Positions 62,374 to 64,000 of a stretch of 64,000 nt of DNA are shown here, piece after piece. The notes beneath the pieces are model-generated. The model was not told where the DNA came from. It saw nothing but the letters and a program-made list of their open reading frames with translations, and searched no databases. Every line of letters begins with the position of its first letter. The stretch's first letter is position 1. A program made the translations under genes and the position numbers. Source of the stretch: UPXZ01 sp049840795 (lineage in GTDB: Bacteria; Bacteroidota; Bacteroidia; Bacteroidales; Paludibacteraceae); NCBI GenBank assembly GCA_049840795.1, contig JASGJK010000010.1, forward strand, positions 75,267-139,266, in the 5' to 3' direction.

Positions 62374-64000
62374 ATGTCAGACGATAAAAAAATTATTTTC
62401 TCGATGGTAGGCGTAAGCAAAACGTTTCCGCCACAAAAAAAAGTATTAAACAATATCTATTTATCTTTTTTCTACGGAGCTAAAATCGGTATTATCGGTT
62501 TAAACGGTTCAGGAAAATCTACGCTGATGAAAATCATAGCCGGAGTTGAAAAAAACTTTGACGGAAATGTGGTGTTTTCTCCCGGATACTCGGTAGGTTA
62601 TTTGGAACAAGAACCGAAATTGGACGAAACTAAAACCGTAAAAGAAATTGTGCAGGAAGGAATGCAACAGACTGTGAATTTACTGAAAGAGTTTGATGAA
62701 ATCAATGAGAAATTTGCAGATCCGGATGCCGATTTTGATAAATTGATAGCACGTCAAGGCGAATTGCAAGAATTGCTCGACCATGCTGATGCTTGGAACT
62801 TAGATAATACACTTGAACGCGCTATGGATGCGCTCCGTTGCCCGCCTGAGGAAGCGCTTGTGAAAAACCTTTCAGGAGGTGAGAAACGTCGTATTGCCTT
62901 GTGCCGATTATTATTACAACAACCGGATATATTGCTTCTTGACGAACCAACCAACCATTTGGATGCCGAATCAATTGAGTGGCTCGAACAACATTTGCAA
63001 CAGTATGCCGGAACGGTAATTGCTATCACGCACGACCGTTATTTCTTGGATAATGTTGCAGGCTGGATTCTTGAATTAGACCGTGGCGAAGGTATTCCAT
63101 GGCAAGGAAACTACACCTCATGGTTAGAACAAAAAACTGCGCGAATGGCTATGGAAGAAAAGCAAGCCAGCAAGCGTCGCAAAACACTCGAACACGAGTT
63201 GGAATGGGTGCGGATGGCGCCCAAAGCCAGACATGCGAAAGGAAAAGCTCGTTTGAACGCTTACGATAAATTGATTAACGAAGATCAAAAAGAACGGGAA
63301 GAAAAATTAGAACTTTATATACCGAATGGACCAAGATTAGGTAATAAAGTGGTAGAAGCAACCGGAGTTGCTAAAGGTTATGGTGATAGACTATTATTCG
63401 AAAATCTTGATTTTATGCTTCCTCCCAATGGAATTGTGGGAATCATCGGTCCAAACGGCGCAGGAAAAACAACCCTTTTCCGTTTGATGATGGGATTGGA
63501 ACAACCCGATAAAGGAACATTTGAAGTAGGTGAAACCGTAAAAATTGGTTATGTTGATCAAACACACGCCGACATTGATCCTAAAAAAACGGTTTATCAG
63601 GTGGTTTCGGGAGGCTCAGAGTTAATCCGTATTGGTGGAAAAGAGATGAACGCCCGCGCTTATCTTTCACGCTTTAATTTTACAGGAGCCGACCAGGAAA
63701 AATTAGTTGATATGCTTTCGGGGGGTGAAAGAAACAGGCTCCATCTGGCACTTACTCTCAAATCGGAAGCAAATGTACTTTTGCTTGATGAGCCTACCAA
63801 CGATATTGATGTAAATACATTACGCGCTTTGGAAGAAGGATTGGAAAGTTTTGCCGGATGTGCCGTAGTGATCTCACACGACCGCTGGTTTTTAGACAGA
63901 ATTTGTACACATATAATGGCTTTTGAAGGCGATTCTACTGTATTTGTATTTGAAGGTAGCTATTCCGAATATGAAGAAAATAAAAAAGCCCGCTTAGGAG
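62374..64000 (+). CDS. ettA: energy-dependent translational throttle protein EttA (ABC-F), 3' end outside window
   Basis: EttA is an ABC-F ATPase that binds the ribosomal E site and gates translation by energy state. 542 residues are visible of about 555-560. Domain 1 has Walker A GLNGSGKST, signature NLSGGEKRR and Walker B LLLDEPTNHLD. The linker includes the arginine-rich VRMAPKARHAKGKARL. Domain 2 has GPNGAGKTT, MLSGGERNR, LLLDEPTNDID and the His switch ISHDRWFLDR. It has no membrane segment, as expected for ABC-F. It is divergent from the interrupted DUF454 gene. Confidence 0.96.
   Translation, partial: MSDDKKIIFSMVGVSKTFPPQKKVLNNIYLSFFYGAKIGIIGLNGSGKSTLMKIIAGVEKNFDGNVVFSPGYSVGYLEQEPKLDETKTVKEIVQEGMQQTVNLLKEFDEINEKFADPDADFDKLIARQGELQELLDHADAWNLDNTLERAMDALRCPPEEALVKNLSGGEKRRIALCRLLLQQPDILLLDEPTNHLDAESIEWLEQHLQQYAGTVIAITHDRYFLDNVAGWILELDRGEGIPWQGNYTSWLEQKTARMAMEEKQASKRRKTLEHELEWVRMAPKARHAKGKARLNAYDKLINEDQKEREEKLELYIPNGPRLGNKVVEATGVAKGYGDRLLFENLDFMLPPNGIVGIIGPNGAGKTTLFRLMMGLEQPDKGTFEVGETVKIGYVDQTHADIDPKKTVYQVVSGGSELIRIGGKEMNARAYLSRFNFTGADQEKLVDMLSGGERNRLHLALTLKSEANVLLLDEPTNDIDVNTLRALEEGLESFAGCAVVISHDRWFLDRICTHIMAFEGDSTVFVFEGSYSEYEENKKARLG

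Overview
The window comes from a low-GC Bacteroidota genome, most likely order Bacteroidales. The 16S rRNA has Bacteroidota signatures, including the 3' end CACCTCCTTTCT. Clear promoters follow the Bacteroidota pattern (TTTG, about 19 nt, TAnnTTTG). The gene set fits too: GldG, TonB-type proteins, DUF3667, HU-domain proteins, short-form SerA and RHS proteins. I cannot assign a genus from sequence alone.

Layout. 1-7.9 kb is an accessory toxin island: three RHS core fragments, each with a different C-terminal tip, each followed by a small secreted protein. It is punctuated by an IS1595-family insertion and an IS1-like transposase, and short repeats recur at the cassette borders. 7.9-26.8 kb is mostly chromosomal: tatC/tatA, a CotH-like protein, another IS1595 element, gldG, prfC, an OmpP1/FadL-like porin, prmA, envelope proteins of the DUF1080/DUF3667/DUF2089 type, a hydrolase, and the serC-serA serine pathway pair. 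26.8-33.2 kb holds a MITE-like repeat, tandem rRNA promoters and a complete 16S - tRNA-Ala(TGC) - 23S - 5S operon. 33.3-42.7 kb is a minus-strand block of envelope and accessory genes: a TonB C-terminal protein, a co-translated WG-repeat / TPR / CARDB-like set, an Mrr-type endonuclease, a zinc-ribbon membrane protein and an HU-domain protein with an unusual leader. 43.8-64 kb is housekeeping: an AspT-family transporter, a porin, pyrH-frr-rsgA, an Lrp regulator, RlpA, infC-rpmI-rplT, a DEAD helicase, an LD-carboxypeptidase, riboflavin synthase, a Nudix-like membrane protein and ettA. A DUF454 gene here is split by two separate insertions (IS66 and IS1595).

Two themes cut across the window. First, insertion sequences are active: four IS1595-family elements and one IS66, all with exact 8-bp target duplications readable in the sequence. 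Second, many genes carry single-base frameshifts, often in runs of A or T. One of these is in rplT (ribosomal protein L20), which is normally essential, so much of this damage is probably consensus error rather than gene decay. Where a frameshift can be repaired by eye I annotate one gene across it and say so.

The most notable candidates are the RHS cassette array with its border repeats and TonB-plug-like downstream proteins, the twice-interrupted DUF454 gene, the ATA start of infC, the 219-bp inverted-repeat element before the rRNA operon, the WG/TPR/CARDB operon, and the 49-nt TC repeat plus terminator ahead of the HU-domain gene.
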